Made by a program: the position numbers and the translations under genes. From the NCBI GenBank assembly GCA_027450185.1, contig DAIDKF010000006.1, positions 1-64,000 of the forward strand: a stretch of DNA of 64,000 nucleotides, given 5' to 3'. This document shows, piece by piece, positions 37,579 to 47,787 of the stretch. Each line of letters begins with the position of its first letter. Position 1 is the first letter of the stretch. The notes under the pieces are model-generated. The model had not been told where the DNA came from, did not search any database, and saw only the letters and a list, made by a program, of their open reading frames with translations. The DNA is from Granulicella sp. Lineage in GTDB: Bacteria; Acidobacteriota; Terriglobia; Terriglobales; Acidobacteriaceae.

Positions 37579-39081
37579 TTACTCTTCGAATGGCCGCAAA
37601 TGGCTTTCGCTGGGAGGGGTCGTCGTCAGACTCACGATCACCAGGCACAAAAGCGAGACGATCAGCGCGGGCAGGATGGCGTCTATCGCGGCAACTACCG
37701 TTGGCAGGTGTGGCGTCACCCAGTCCCAACTCACGGTGATCAAGGTGCCTGCCGCAATGCTCGCTACCGCACCCTTCGCCGTGGCCCGCCGCCAGAAAAA
37801 CGCCGCCAGGATCACCGGCGTCAGCGCCGCCGAGTAGATGGTGTAAGCATAGAGCGATTTTTGCAGCACCGAGGTCGTTCCCAGCGATTGATACAGTGCC
37901 CATGCCCCCAGTCCTACCACCATCAGCCGGCTTACCAGCAGCACCTGCCGGTTGGGAGCATCAGGCTTCAGATAGCGCACGAAGATGTCATTGACCAGGT
38001 TGGTCGCGGGTGAGAACAAATAGTTATTGGCGGTCGAGACAACCTTGGCGAAGATCGCTCCCACCAGCAGTGCTCCCAGAATTGCCAGCGGCTTTGATCC
38101 GCTCCACCCGCCGAAACTATGGATCGCCGTATACGCCAGAATCTCTCGCGGACGCGCATGCACCTCGCCGGTGCGATACAGCGCCGAACCCACCACGGCG
38201 ATTGCGACGATGATCGACTCCAGAATCACCGTGCCGATAATCCAGCCCACAGTAGCGTGTGTCGCAGCCTTCTCGCTCTTGGCCGAAAAAAACTTCTGGT
38301 ACATCGACTGGTTGCCCAGCATCAGCAGGCACGTCGGCAGAAAGATCTCAAACGCAGACTGAACTTTTTCGCGCGAGCCGTCCGCCAGCACGGGTCCAAC
38401 GTAGTAGCTGGTGAACGGGCGTATCTCGCCGAACCAGGTGAAGTGTGACGCGGGCAAAGCAGCATGAACCCCGCTCCAGCCGCCGGCGAGGCGAATCAGC
38501 ACCGGCAGCGCTACGATCATCGTGATCGTAGCCAGCAGCCCGATCACGACATCCATATACGCCACCGAGGCCATGCCTGCGATTGCCGTGAACACGATTA
38601 CGAATCCCGCCAGGATGACCTGACCGTCGCGCGCCGTCAATACCGGAAAGATCAGGTGCAGAATGTCGCCGCCGCCGATGAACTGGTAGCTGGTGATCGC
38701 GGTATACGTGAATAGCACGGCGATCACTCCGAGCACGCGCGCCGTCTGGTTGTAGCGCGCCTCCAGCAGGTCCGGAATGGTGAACTTTGCGAAGAATTTA
38801 CGCGCACGCGGCGCGATGAAATAAATCAGCATCAGCCCGGCCCATCCGCCGCCCGCCTGCCACAGTGCGGCGAAGCCATGCTTGTAGGCATTCTCCGCTC
38901 CGCCCAGCAGTGAACCCGATCCAATCCAGCTTGAAAGCAGCGTAAACACCAGCACAAACGCTGGCAGCGAGCGGCCGGCCACCAGGTAGTCGGCCTTGGT
39001 CTTGACACTGCCCAGCCGGGCCAGTGAGACGCCGAGCAGCGTTACAACGATGAGGCCGAGAACGATAGCGTAGAGGATCAT
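37579..39081 (-). CDS. Sodium:solute symporter family transporter
   Basis: YLVAGRSLPAFVLVFTLLSSWIGSGSLLGGAENAYKHG; multi-TM; inner ATG chosen. Confidence 0.85.
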   Translation of the reverse strand: MILYAIVLGLIVVTLLGVSLARLGSVKTKADYLVAGRSLPAFVLVFTLLSSWIGSGSLLGGAENAYKHGFAALWQAGGGWAGLMLIYFIAPRARKFFAKFTIPDLLEARYNQTARVLGVIAVLFTYTAITSYQFIGGGDILHLIFPVLTARDGQVILAGFVIVFTAIAGMASVAYMDVVIGLLATITMIVALPVLIRLAGGWSGVHAALPASHFTWFGEIRPFTSYYVGPVLADGSREKVQSAFEIFLPTCLLMLGNQSMYQKFFSAKSEKAATHATVGWIIGTVILESIIVAIAVVGSALYRTGEVHARPREILAYTAIHSFGGWSGSKPLAILGALLVGAIFAKVVSTANNYLFSPATNLVNDIFVRYLKPDAPNRQVLLVSRLMVVGLGAWALYQSLGTTSVLQKSLYAYTIYSAALTPVILAAFFWRRATAKGAVASIAAGTLITVSWDWVTPHLPTVVAAIDAILPALIVSLLCLVIVSLTTTPPSESHLRPFEE

Positions 39082-39145
39082 CTGTGCGCCAATTCTATCG
39101 GAGCCGTGCTCATCTGTGGCCTGCACAGGTAAACTAAGTCGCACT

Positions 39146-41074
39146 ATGAAATCGCTTCGAGGAGTCTTCCGCATGTCGCCGTTCCGTCTTATTCCTCTGG
39201 CTGTGCTATGCGCCGCTACGCTTGCCGCCAGCGCCCAGACCGCGCCCATTACGCTCTCTGTGGATCTCACCGACGCGCCGCGCAAGATCCTCCACGCCAC
39301 CGAGACCATTCCCGTTCAGTCCGGCCCCCTCACCCTCGTCTATCCCGAGTGGATCCCCGGCGAGCACGGCCCCACCGGCCCCATCCTCAACCAGGCCGGC
39401 TTCATCATCACCACTCCCTCCGGAGCCCGCGTCAAGTGGGAGCGCGACCTCGTTGACATGTACAGCTACCACATCACTGTCCCCGACGGCGCTACCGAAC
39501 TCAACGTCAAGATGGACTTCCTCGCTACCAGCGCCGCAAACTTTACCGAGGGCGGCTCTACCAGCGCCAATCTCGCTCTGCTGAGCTGGAATACCCTCCT
39601 CGTCTATCCGCTGAACGGTGACATCGTCCACACCAAAGTTGCGGACATCATGGTCTCGCCCAGCATGACCATCCCTCAGGGCTGGCACTTCGGCACGGCG
39701 TTGGAGCCCATCGCCGGAGCTACTGAAGCTTCATCTCACACCACCTTCCGGACGGTCTCACTCGAACAACTCATCGACTCGCCCGTCCTCGCCGGCCGCT
39801 GGTTCCGCGAGATCGACCTCGCGCCAGACGTCACGCCGAAGCACTATCTTGACCTCGCCGGCGACGGCCCCGAGGACATCGCCCTCTCGCAGCAGCACAT
39901 CGACCAGTTCTCCAAGCTTGTTCGTGAGACCGGGGCGCTCTACAAGTCGCGCCACTACGGCTCGTATCACTTCCTCGTTACGCTCTCTGACCAGGTCGCT
40001 CACTTCGGCCTTGAACACCACCAGTCCTCAGACGACCGCGTTCCCGAGAAGACCTTCATCGACGAAGGCTCGTTCACTCAGGAAGGGGATCTGCTGCCGC
40101 ACGAGTTCACGCACTCCTGGAACGGCAAGTATCGCCGTCCTGCAGGCCTCGCCACACCCAACTACCAGGAGCCGATGAAGGGCAACCTGCTCTGGGTCTA
40201 TGAGGGCCTCACCAACTACCTTGGCGACGTGCTCGCAGCGCGCTCCGGCATCTGGAGCCCGGAGGTCTTCCGCGACCGCCTTGCCACCATTGCCGCCGAC
40301 CTCAACGACGCGCGTCCCGGCCGTACCTGGCGTGATCTGCAAGACACCGCCAGTGCTGCGCAGATGCTCTACGACGCCGGTGGCCCCTATGACAACTGGC
40401 GTCGCAACGTCGATTACTACAACGAGGGCGACCTGCTCTGGCTGGAGATCGACGAGACCATCCGCGCGAAGACCGGCGGTAAGAAGAGCCTCAACGATTT
40501 CATCGCCGCCTTTGAAGGACTCGACGGCAACACACCGCCGAAGGTCGTCCCCTACACCTTCGAGGACATCGTCGCCGGCCTCAACGCCGTCGTCCCCAAC
40601 GACTGGGCCACATTCCTGCGCACACGCCTCGACTCCAACGACTTTCACGCCCCCGAGATCGCTGGCATCAACGTTCTCTCCGGCTACAAGCTCACCTTCT
40701 CCGACAAGCCCAACTACTGGTCACAACTCATGGAGGGTGACGGCCTCAACGCTACCTACTCGCTCGGTCTGACGGTGAACTCAGCCGGCACGGTCGGCGA
40801 TGTCATCGTTGGCGGCGTAGCCTACAAGGCTGGCCTTGCGCCTGGCTTCCAGATCATCGCCGTCAATGGTCGCGCCTTCACTCCGGGGCTGTTGCGCGCG
40901 GCCATCGACGGAGCCAAAGGAGGTGGCGCTGCCATCAGTCTCATTGTCGAAAACACCGGCTACTTCAAGGTGGTCTCCATCGACTACCATGACGGTGAAC
41001 GCTACCCGCAGCTCGACCACGCTGACGGCGTTCCCGACCGCCTCGACAGCATCCTCCAATCACTCACCAAGTAG
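39146..41074 (+). CDS. M61-family metallopeptidase (glycyl aminopeptidase-like) with C-terminal PDZ
   Basis: LLPHEFTHSWNGKYRRPAGL zinc motif; YEGLTNYLGDVLAARSG; PDZ-like VGGVAYKAGLAPGFQIIAVNGRAF. Confidence 0.9.
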   Translation: MKSLRGVFRMSPFRLIPLAVLCAATLAASAQTAPITLSVDLTDAPRKILHATETIPVQSGPLTLVYPEWIPGEHGPTGPILNQAGFIITTPSGARVKWERDLVDMYSYHITVPDGATELNVKMDFLATSAANFTEGGSTSANLALLSWNTLLVYPLNGDIVHTKVADIMVSPSMTIPQGWHFGTALEPIAGATEASSHTTFRTVSLEQLIDSPVLAGRWFREIDLAPDVTPKHYLDLAGDGPEDIALSQQHIDQFSKLVRETGALYKSRHYGSYHFLVTLSDQVAHFGLEHHQSSDDRVPEKTFIDEGSFTQEGDLLPHEFTHSWNGKYRRPAGLATPNYQEPMKGNLLWVYEGLTNYLGDVLAARSGIWSPEVFRDRLATIAADLNDARPGRTWRDLQDTASAAQMLYDAGGPYDNWRRNVDYYNEGDLLWLEIDETIRAKTGGKKSLNDFIAAFEGLDGNTPPKVVPYTFEDIVAGLNAVVPNDWATFLRTRLDSNDFHAPEIAGINVLSGYKLTFSDKPNYWSQLMEGDGLNATYSLGLTVNSAGTVGDVIVGGVAYKAGLAPGFQIIAVNGRAFTPGLLRAAIDGAKGGGAAISLIVENTGYFKVVSIDYHDGERYPQLDHADGVPDRLDSILQSLTK

Positions 41075-41096
41075 CCCTTAATCTGGCAACATCCTT

Positions 41097-41132
41097 GAGC
41101 CCCGCATCTTCATTTCTGATGATGCGGGGCTC
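41097..41132 (+). terminator. Hairpin terminator after the M61 peptidase
   Basis: 12-bp stem GAGCCCCGCATC / GATGCGGGGCTC. Confidence 0.75.
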
Positions 41133-41390
41133 ATTCTGTGCGCGTGAAAGATGTGTGGGTGTCCATTCGTACAGGCTCTTTGCGGTCATCTGCGTCACCA
41201 TCCGGTAGGTGACCGCAGCCCGCGTCTCCATGAGCAGGTCAGGCTTTCGAACTCGCGCCCCACCCCGTGCAGTTGCAGCTTACGCTTCCGCATCCTCGAT
41301 CTGCCGCACGCAGCAGATAAAACTGCGCGCGTCGCGGGTGGCTCTCCCAGCACAACCATCATGGTCCCCACCGCGATCGTGCACCAGCCG

Positions 41391-42437
41391 CTAGCCTTGA
41401 CCATCGCTTCCCGTCGACCCTCTCGCATCGCCATCGCCGCTCACGCCGTCCCCACCCGGCGCTGCGACCGGCGCAGCAGAGGCCCCTCCCAGCAGCATCA
41501 TCAGGTCAAACGCCTCCAGGCGCACGCGCTGATCGAAGTACACCAGCGTCAACCCAATCAGCGCCACCGGCGACACCAGCATATGCGCGACAAACCCAAT
41601 CAGCAGCACGGCCGCATGCGCAAATACATGCTCCTGCAGCGGGGATTGCGCAATGAAGAACGCCATCGGCGCCTCAATCGCGCCGACTACCATATACAAC
41701 GCTACGGCTATCAGCAGTACCACGAAGATACGGCCTTTGGTGCCCGCCGCCAGCGTCTTGCTGCGCCGCATCGAAGCACGTACTCCCGTGTTTTCCATTA
41801 GAGCCGCCGGAATTCCCAGCGAGTTTCGAATGTACGCAATCACGCCGTACACGCCGCCTCCCGCCACGCCCACGAATACCAGCACCGCCCCGATTCCAGC
41901 GTACACCGGCAACCTGGCCGCCATGCCCAGCATCACCGCTCCCGGCAGCACCATAATCGCCAGCAGCCACGTCGCGCTCCAACCCTGCCACAGCGCAATC
42001 CCAACGTATCGCGCCCACAGCCCCATCGTCGATTGCAGCGCCACCCTGGCCGTAATCTCTCGGCCCAGGTACACCTCGCACAGCGCGAGTACGGATGCAG
42101 CGTACACCACCGCCTCCACCGGCAGCAGCATTACCGTCATCACAAGGGTCGAGATCTGCGCCTCCAGAGCCGCAATCCGGAAGCCATGCTGCAGCAGCAC
42201 CATGTGGTGCGCCAGCAGTTGCACTGCATTCAGAATCAGGCTGAACGAGCCTGACAGCGACGCCAGTCCCGCAAACAGCCAGAAGTTTGCCCGGTAGATC
42301 CAAAACGTCCGGTCCAGCACCTCACCGGTTGAGAGTGGTTGAAGACCGTAGGCGGCCGTCCTCTCCGGGCTGCCCTGCGCGTCCGCGCCCGCCGGCGCAA
42401 TGAACGGTGTCGGTGACTCCCAATCCTGTGGCGTCAT
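41391..42437 (-). CDS. Multi-pass membrane protein of unknown function
   Basis: Many hydrophobic segments; GEVLDRTFWIYRANFWLFAGLASL start resembles GPDase-membrane-domain-like proteins. Confidence 0.65.
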   Translation of the reverse strand: MTPQDWESPTPFIAPAGADAQGSPERTAAYGLQPLSTGEVLDRTFWIYRANFWLFAGLASLSGSFSLILNAVQLLAHHMVLLQHGFRIAALEAQISTLVMTVMLLPVEAVVYAASVLALCEVYLGREITARVALQSTMGLWARYVGIALWQGWSATWLLAIMVLPGAVMLGMAARLPVYAGIGAVLVFVGVAGGGVYGVIAYIRNSLGIPAALMENTGVRASMRRSKTLAAGTKGRIFVVLLIAVALYMVVGAIEAPMAFFIAQSPLQEHVFAHAAVLLIGFVAHMLVSPVALIGLTLVYFDQRVRLEAFDLMMLLGGASAAPVAAPGGDGVSGDGDARGSTGSDGQG

Positions 42438-42781
42438 CTCTCCGTCCTCCTGTGCGACCGCGGCTCCCAGGCCGCCCCTGCGGGAGACTCCTATCGGTGG
42501 CCGGTTTTGGGAAGAATAGCATCTGCAACCATTTTGCAGTATCCCCCTCAACCGCCGCGCCCCTCTCCTCGCAGCCCTCGCCCCGCCTCCCGCCGTCTTT
42601 GCAGTGTATTCACTCTGGTTCTTCCCTGTCCGGCACTTCCTCAGGCATGGTGGAGATACACCATTCTGGTTCGGCAGCCGTCCGTCGATGATCGCCTGCC
42701 GGATCAGCTTGGGGGTTATTTCTTATTTACTCCTTCGGAGATGGTATTCTTGGCGCGTTACCTCAAGTTTTGCCAGTATGC

Positions 42782-42860
42782 GTTGTCTGCATAAGATGTG
42801 CAGAGCTGTTGTACTTATGATTTGCAGAGCCGTTGTATCTAGTATGGGTAGGGAACTGTC
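42782..42860. promoter_or_regulatory. Three degenerate ~24-26-bp direct repeats (GTTGT...GCAGAGC)
   Basis: gttgtctgcataagatgtgcagagct / gttgtacttatgatttgcagagcc / gttgtatctagtatggg upstream of the surface protein gene. Confidence 0.5.
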
Positions 42861-42987
42861 TATCGCCTAAGGTCAGAAGATTGTCCGTCGATCGATACCG
42901 GAGCACACCCGTTCTTGGTCGGTTTACGTGCTTTCATCCACCTTGGGAATAAGTTTGTTTGGTGTACTGCAGGACCTTGTTGGAGGA

Positions 42988-45900
42988 ATGATGACTGTCT
43001 CGCTGCCTGCAGCTCAACCGAGCCAGCTCCGTATTTTGCTCGCGGCGGCGCGTTCCTCTCTTCTGCTCCTGCTGCTCTGTGTCTTCGGAACTCCGGCCTT
43101 CGGTCAGGGCCTCACCCCAAGCACGGCCATCAACTTCGGCAACGTCAATCTCGGCCTCACCGGCACCTTTAGCCAGCAGTTCACCGGTCCCTCCGGCGGC
43201 GTCACCATCCAGAGCGTCACCGCGGTCACTGAGGGCACTCCCGCCGAGGACTTCTCCGTCGTCTCTACCGACTGCACCGGGACCATCACGTACCCCAACA
43301 CCTGCAAGGTCAACCTCGCATTCAAGCCCACACAGATCGGCCTCCGCCTTGGCGCGCTCCTCATCACGAATTCTGCCGGCGTTGTGGTCAACACCATCTA
43401 TCTCTCTGGCGTCGGCGTTGGACCCCAGTTGGTCTTCTCCCCAGCCACGGCCGTTGCCACCAACAGCGCCAGCACTCTCAGCCCGGCTACCTTTACCGCT
43501 GGTGCCGCCGTGCAGGACGGCCTCGGCGATATCTACTTCACCGACGTCACCAACAACCGCATCCTGGAGCGCTCCGCCACCGGCGTCTATTCCGAGCTGC
43601 TCTCTCTGCCTGTCTCCGCCACCTCGGGTATCACCATGGATGGTGTCGGAAATCTCTACGTCTCCTCGGGCACTTCGGTCTACACCATCTTGCCGACTGC
43701 CACTCCGGTCACCGCCACGGCTCTCACCATCTCCAACGTCACACTGGCCGCACCCGCAGGTCTTGCCGTCGACCTTATCGGGGATCTCTACATTGCGGAC
43801 TCGACCAACAGCAAGATCTATCAGCTTCCGCTGGGCACCACGTCGGCCAACACCCTGACCCTCACCGGTGTCACTCTCTCGGGTCCCACGGGGCTGGCCG
43901 TCGACGCCAACAGCAATCTCTACATCGCCGACTCCGGCAACAATCGCATCATCGAGAATCCGCTTGGCTCCAACACGGCCACCATCGTTGCCCTCAGCAG
44001 CCTCACCCTCAGCAATCCCACCGGCGTAGCCGTCGACGCCGCGGGCACCCTGTATATCGCCGACACCGGCCACAGCAGGGTCGTTGAATCCACCGTCACT
44101 GGCGCCCAGTTCGCCCTCGCCGGCCTTGGGCTCACCCTCACCACCCCCGCCGGGGTTCTCATTCAGGGCAACGGCGATCTGGCGATCTGCGACACCACCC
44201 TCGGCCTGATCCTCGTTCATCGCTCCGGCCCCAGCGTTACCACGCCCACCATCACCTTCCCCACCCCCACCGTGGTCGGAACCCTTGACTCCACAGACGA
44301 CCCAACCACCTTCCTCACCGTGCAGGAGACTGGCAACATCGTCAGCACGCTCACCGCCGGTCCCGACCCCAGCCTCACCGGCACCGATCCCACCGCCTTC
44401 CTGCTCGGAGCCTCCGTCTCCCCCGCCGCCACCGCCTGCCCGTCCCTCGGCACCGGAGCTTCGCCCAATCCTTCGGACAACTTCTCCATCGGCCAGGTCT
44501 GCACCTACAACGTCAACTTTGAGCCCGCCGTCGTCGGTCCCAACACCGCCAATCTCATTCTCGCGGCCTCCGCTGCAGGCGGCACGCTCTCCTTCAGTGG
44601 AACAGCCACGCTCTTCGGCACCGGCCTCTCGACCGTCAAATCCTTTAGCCTGGTCGCCACCCCCGCGACCATCTATCTCGGCAACTCCGTTGAGCTCATC
44701 CTCACCGCCCTTCAGGCCGACGGCACCACCGTCGCCACCGATTACGTCGGCAATATCACCTTTACCACCACAGACTCCACCGGCATTTATCAGGGTGGCA
44801 CCGGAGCCGGGACGCACACCAGCGTCTATACCCTGACCGCAGCCGACAAGGGCGTCCTCGTCATCCCTGCCACCTCCGGCCTGCAGCTCAACCAGTACGG
44901 TGTCTGGACCGCCACCGCCACGGCCGACCCCACCTCGTTGCCCCCGGGTGCCACCGGCACCGCCACGAGCAACCCGATCAACGTCATCGAACCCTCCACC
45001 CTCACCCTGACCAGCACCGTCAACCCATCGCTCGTCAACGAATCGACGACCTTCACCCTAACCGTTGGCACCACCGGCACCGTCACTCCTGGTGGCACTG
45101 TCACCTTCTACAACGGCACCACCGTCATCGGCAGCGCGTCACTGGTCACCAGGACCGCCACCACCGCCACCGCCAGCATCGCTGACAGCTTCGCCGCCTC
45201 CGGCACCTATCCCATCCAGGCCGTCTACGTCAGTACCTCCAACACCCAGGGTGGTACTGCTACCCTCACGCAGGTTGTCGGCAACGCCACCGCCCTTGCG
45301 CTCACCAGTTCGATCAACCCGTCCCTCGTTGGCCAGTCCACCAATCTCACCGCGACGATCACCTCGAATCCTGTATTCGGGGCCATCACCGGCAGCGTCC
45401 AGTTTTTCGACGGAGCAACATCGCTCGGCACGGTCAACGTCACCGGGCCCACGGCCACGCTTCCCGTCAGCTTCACCACCGCCGGAACGCATACGCTCAA
45501 GGCGGTCTTCACCAGCACGAACGTCAACATAACCAACGCGACCTCCGCCCCCTACGCGCAGCAGGTGCTTAACGTCGCGACACTTGGCCTCACCAGTTCC
45601 GTCAACCCCTCGCTGCCCGGGCAGTCCACAACGCTGACCGCCACCCTCACCGCGCTCGGCACGCCCACTGGCACCGTCAAGTTCTACGACGGCGCAACCC
45701 TCATCGGCACCGCGACCCTCAGCGCCAACTCTGCCAGCGTCTCGGTCAGCTTCACTGCTACGGGCAACCACATCCTCACGGCGGTCTACTCCGGCGACAC
45801 GCTCACCCAGAGCATCACCTCGGCTCCGCTCACTCAGGTTGTTCTCTATACCACGACCGTCTCGCTCGCCACCTCGGTCAACCCCGTCAACGTCAACGCC

Positions 45901-46935
45901 AACACCACCCTTACCGCCACCGTGAAGTCCACCGGCACGGCCGCGGCCACCGGCACCGTCATCTTCAAGAGCAACGGTGTCGCCATCGGCACGGGTACGG
46001 TCACCGGCGGCGTTGCCACACTGGGAGTCAGCTTCCCGGCACCCGGCGTCTACACCCTTACGGCGGTCTACTCCGGCGACGCCAATAATCAGACCGCCAC
46101 CTCAGCTCCCATCCAGCAGACAGTTCTCGGCCTGGTCACCGTCACCCTCACCAGCTCCGTCAACCCCATCCTGCTCGACAACCCGACGATTCTCACCGCC
46201 ACGCTGGTCTCCACAGGCACCTCGCCCACCGGCACGGTCAGCTTCTTTGACGGCAACACACCCATTGGCACCGGCGCCATCGTCAACGGCATGGTCAGCA
46301 TCAGCGCCAGCTTCGTCTACGCCGGTACGCACACCCTTTCGGCGGCCTACTCCGGCGACGCCGCCAATGCTCCCGCCACCTCGCCCGGCTACGCGCAGAC
46401 CGTCGCCGACTTCACCCTTACCGTAGCCTCCGGCAGCTCCAGCATCGGCACCACCATCGCCGGCGGCACCGCGACCTACTCTATGGTCCTCACACCCATC
46501 ATCACCACCACCCTGCCCGGGCCTGTCACCCTCACTGTCACCGGCCTGCCCGCCAACGACGCCGGAACGCTCACTCCGACCAGTATTGCGGCCGGTTCCG
46601 GCACCACCCCCGTAGCCCTCAGCGTGGCCGCCGGACCCATCGTTGCCACCTTGCATCAGCAACCGCGCCCGGCGCATCGCTCTTCCCTTGGTTCTGCTCC
46701 GGTGGCTCTGGCGCTCATGTTGTTGCCGCTGGCCTGGTTCCGCCGGCGCAAGCGCTTTGGCTCGCTTCTCGCCTCTCTCTGCCTCCTGTTTGCTCTCACC
46801 GCAGGTCTCACAGGCTGTATCTCCGCTGCGAACACCGGGTACTATGGTCAGACCCCGCAGACGTATAACCTAACGGTGACCGCGACCTCCGGCAACCTCA
46901 CCCGGTCCACGTACCTCACGCTCACTGTCCAGTAA
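42988..46935 (+). CDS. Large surface protein: NHL-type beta-propeller plus bacterial Ig-like (Big_5-like) repeats, C-terminal TM hairpin
   Basis: Repeated GLAVDxxGNLYIADSGNNRI motifs; five LTSSVNPSLxGQSTTLTATL...G.VxFYDG..IGT units; C-terminal LALMLLPLAWFRRRKRFGSLLASLCLLFALTAGLTGC. Confidence 0.85.
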   Translation: MMTVSLPAAQPSQLRILLAAARSSLLLLLLCVFGTPAFGQGLTPSTAINFGNVNLGLTGTFSQQFTGPSGGVTIQSVTAVTEGTPAEDFSVVSTDCTGTITYPNTCKVNLAFKPTQIGLRLGALLITNSAGVVVNTIYLSGVGVGPQLVFSPATAVATNSASTLSPATFTAGAAVQDGLGDIYFTDVTNNRILERSATGVYSELLSLPVSATSGITMDGVGNLYVSSGTSVYTILPTATPVTATALTISNVTLAAPAGLAVDLIGDLYIADSTNSKIYQLPLGTTSANTLTLTGVTLSGPTGLAVDANSNLYIADSGNNRIIENPLGSNTATIVALSSLTLSNPTGVAVDAAGTLYIADTGHSRVVESTVTGAQFALAGLGLTLTTPAGVLIQGNGDLAICDTTLGLILVHRSGPSVTTPTITFPTPTVVGTLDSTDDPTTFLTVQETGNIVSTLTAGPDPSLTGTDPTAFLLGASVSPAATACPSLGTGASPNPSDNFSIGQVCTYNVNFEPAVVGPNTANLILAASAAGGTLSFSGTATLFGTGLSTVKSFSLVATPATIYLGNSVELILTALQADGTTVATDYVGNITFTTTDSTGIYQGGTGAGTHTSVYTLTAADKGVLVIPATSGLQLNQYGVWTATATADPTSLPPGATGTATSNPINVIEPSTLTLTSTVNPSLVNESTTFTLTVGTTGTVTPGGTVTFYNGTTVIGSASLVTRTATTATASIADSFAASGTYPIQAVYVSTSNTQGGTATLTQVVGNATALALTSSINPSLVGQSTNLTATITSNPVFGAITGSVQFFDGATSLGTVNVTGPTATLPVSFTTAGTHTLKAVFTSTNVNITNATSAPYAQQVLNVATLGLTSSVNPSLPGQSTTLTATLTALGTPTGTVKFYDGATLIGTATLSANSASVSVSFTATGNHILTAVYSGDTLTQSITSAPLTQVVLYTTTVSLATSVNPVNVNANTTLTATVKSTGTAAATGTVIFKSNGVAIGTGTVTGGVATLGVSFPAPGVYTLTAVYSGDANNQTATSAPIQQTVLGLVTVTLTSSVNPILLDNPTILTATLVSTGTSPTGTVSFFDGNTPIGTGAIVNGMVSISASFVYAGTHTLSAAYSGDAANAPATSPGYAQTVADFTLTVASGSSSIGTTIAGGTATYSMVLTPIITTTLPGPVTLTVTGLPANDAGTLTPTSIAAGSGTTPVALSVAAGPIVATLHQQPRPAHRSSLGSAPVALALMLLPLAWFRRRKRFGSLLASLCLLFALTAGLTGCISAANTGYYGQTPQTYNLTVTATSGNLTRSTYLTLTVQ
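44998..46410 (+). repeat. Five diverged Ig-like coding repeats, period about 280 bp
   Basis: Units starting LTLTSTVNPSLVNESTT, LALTSSINPSLVGQSTN, LGLTSSVNPSLPGQSTT, VSLATSVNPVNVNANTT, VTLTSSVNPILLDNPTI. Confidence 0.85.
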
Positions 46936-46953
46936 TCAGGAGTAACTCTCGGC

Positions 46954-47640
46954 ATGCGTCAGACCGCTTCACCCACCCGGCCCGCAACCAACCGCTCAGC
47001 ATGGCTCCTGCGCGCAGCAGCGTCCTGGCGCGGACCGGCTTCTCATGCCTTGCGCCGGGCTGCGGCCCTGTTCTTGCTCCTGCTCCCCGCCTGCGTCTTC
47101 ATCCCCGGTGCCCGAGCGCAGACCCCCATGGACCTGGGCATGACCTTCACCCAGCAGCGCTCCAAGTTCGTCGGCGCCTCCTCCACCGACTTCTTCTACC
47201 TCCGCGGAGCCACCGTGGACTACGCCTACTCCCCCTTCCACGGCGCCGGCCTTGTGGTCTCCCTCAACGGCCTGGCCGCCACCAATCTCCGCACCCAGAT
47301 TGACATCCACCAGGCCAGCTTCATGGGCGGCGGCCGCTACACCTACAGCCTCGGCCACATCTCCCCCACCATCTGGAGCCGCAAGGGAAGCATCTTCGGT
47401 GAAGGTTTGGCCGGCCTCACCATGGCCACTGCCGGCTACTATCCCTCCGGCCAGAAGCTGGTCAGCAACGCCTCAGGCTTCACCTACGCCCTCGGTGGCG
47501 GCATCAACTACAACATCTACCACCGCTTCGAGCTGCGGCTCATGTCGCACTATGTCATCACCGACCTCCCTAACGGCGGCACCAATCAGCAGAAGAATAT
47601 CCAGGTAAGCGCCGGCGTCAACTGGCACCTCGGCAACTAA
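46954..47640 (+). CDS. Outer-membrane beta-barrel protein
   Basis: Signal peptide, alternating strands with GGGRYTYSLGH..., FTYALGGGINYNIYHRFELRLM..., terminal VSAGVNWHLGN. Confidence 0.75.
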   Translation: MRQTASPTRPATNRSAWLLRAAASWRGPASHALRRAAALFLLLLPACVFIPGARAQTPMDLGMTFTQQRSKFVGASSTDFFYLRGATVDYAYSPFHGAGLVVSLNGLAATNLRTQIDIHQASFMGGGRYTYSLGHISPTIWSRKGSIFGEGLAGLTMATAGYYPSGQKLVSNASGFTYALGGGINYNIYHRFELRLMSHYVITDLPNGGTNQQKNIQVSAGVNWHLGN

Positions 47641-47787
47641 CTCGCTCCACAAGCAGAACAGCATGAACCAGTTAGTCCCTTGGCCTGAGCCTTCCCCCGC
47701 TTCGCCCGGCAGGCGCCCCTGCGCCGAGAATCATTCCAGCAAACCATACGACTGATATCAGCATCGCTGCATCCAAGTAGAGCAACG

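Noticed and set aside
42934-44817. 627-aa minus-strand ORF antisense to the Ig/NHL surface protein
   Set aside because: Gly/Asp/Glu-rich shadow translation of a GC-rich repetitive gene; no domain motifs and the plus strand is clearly coding.
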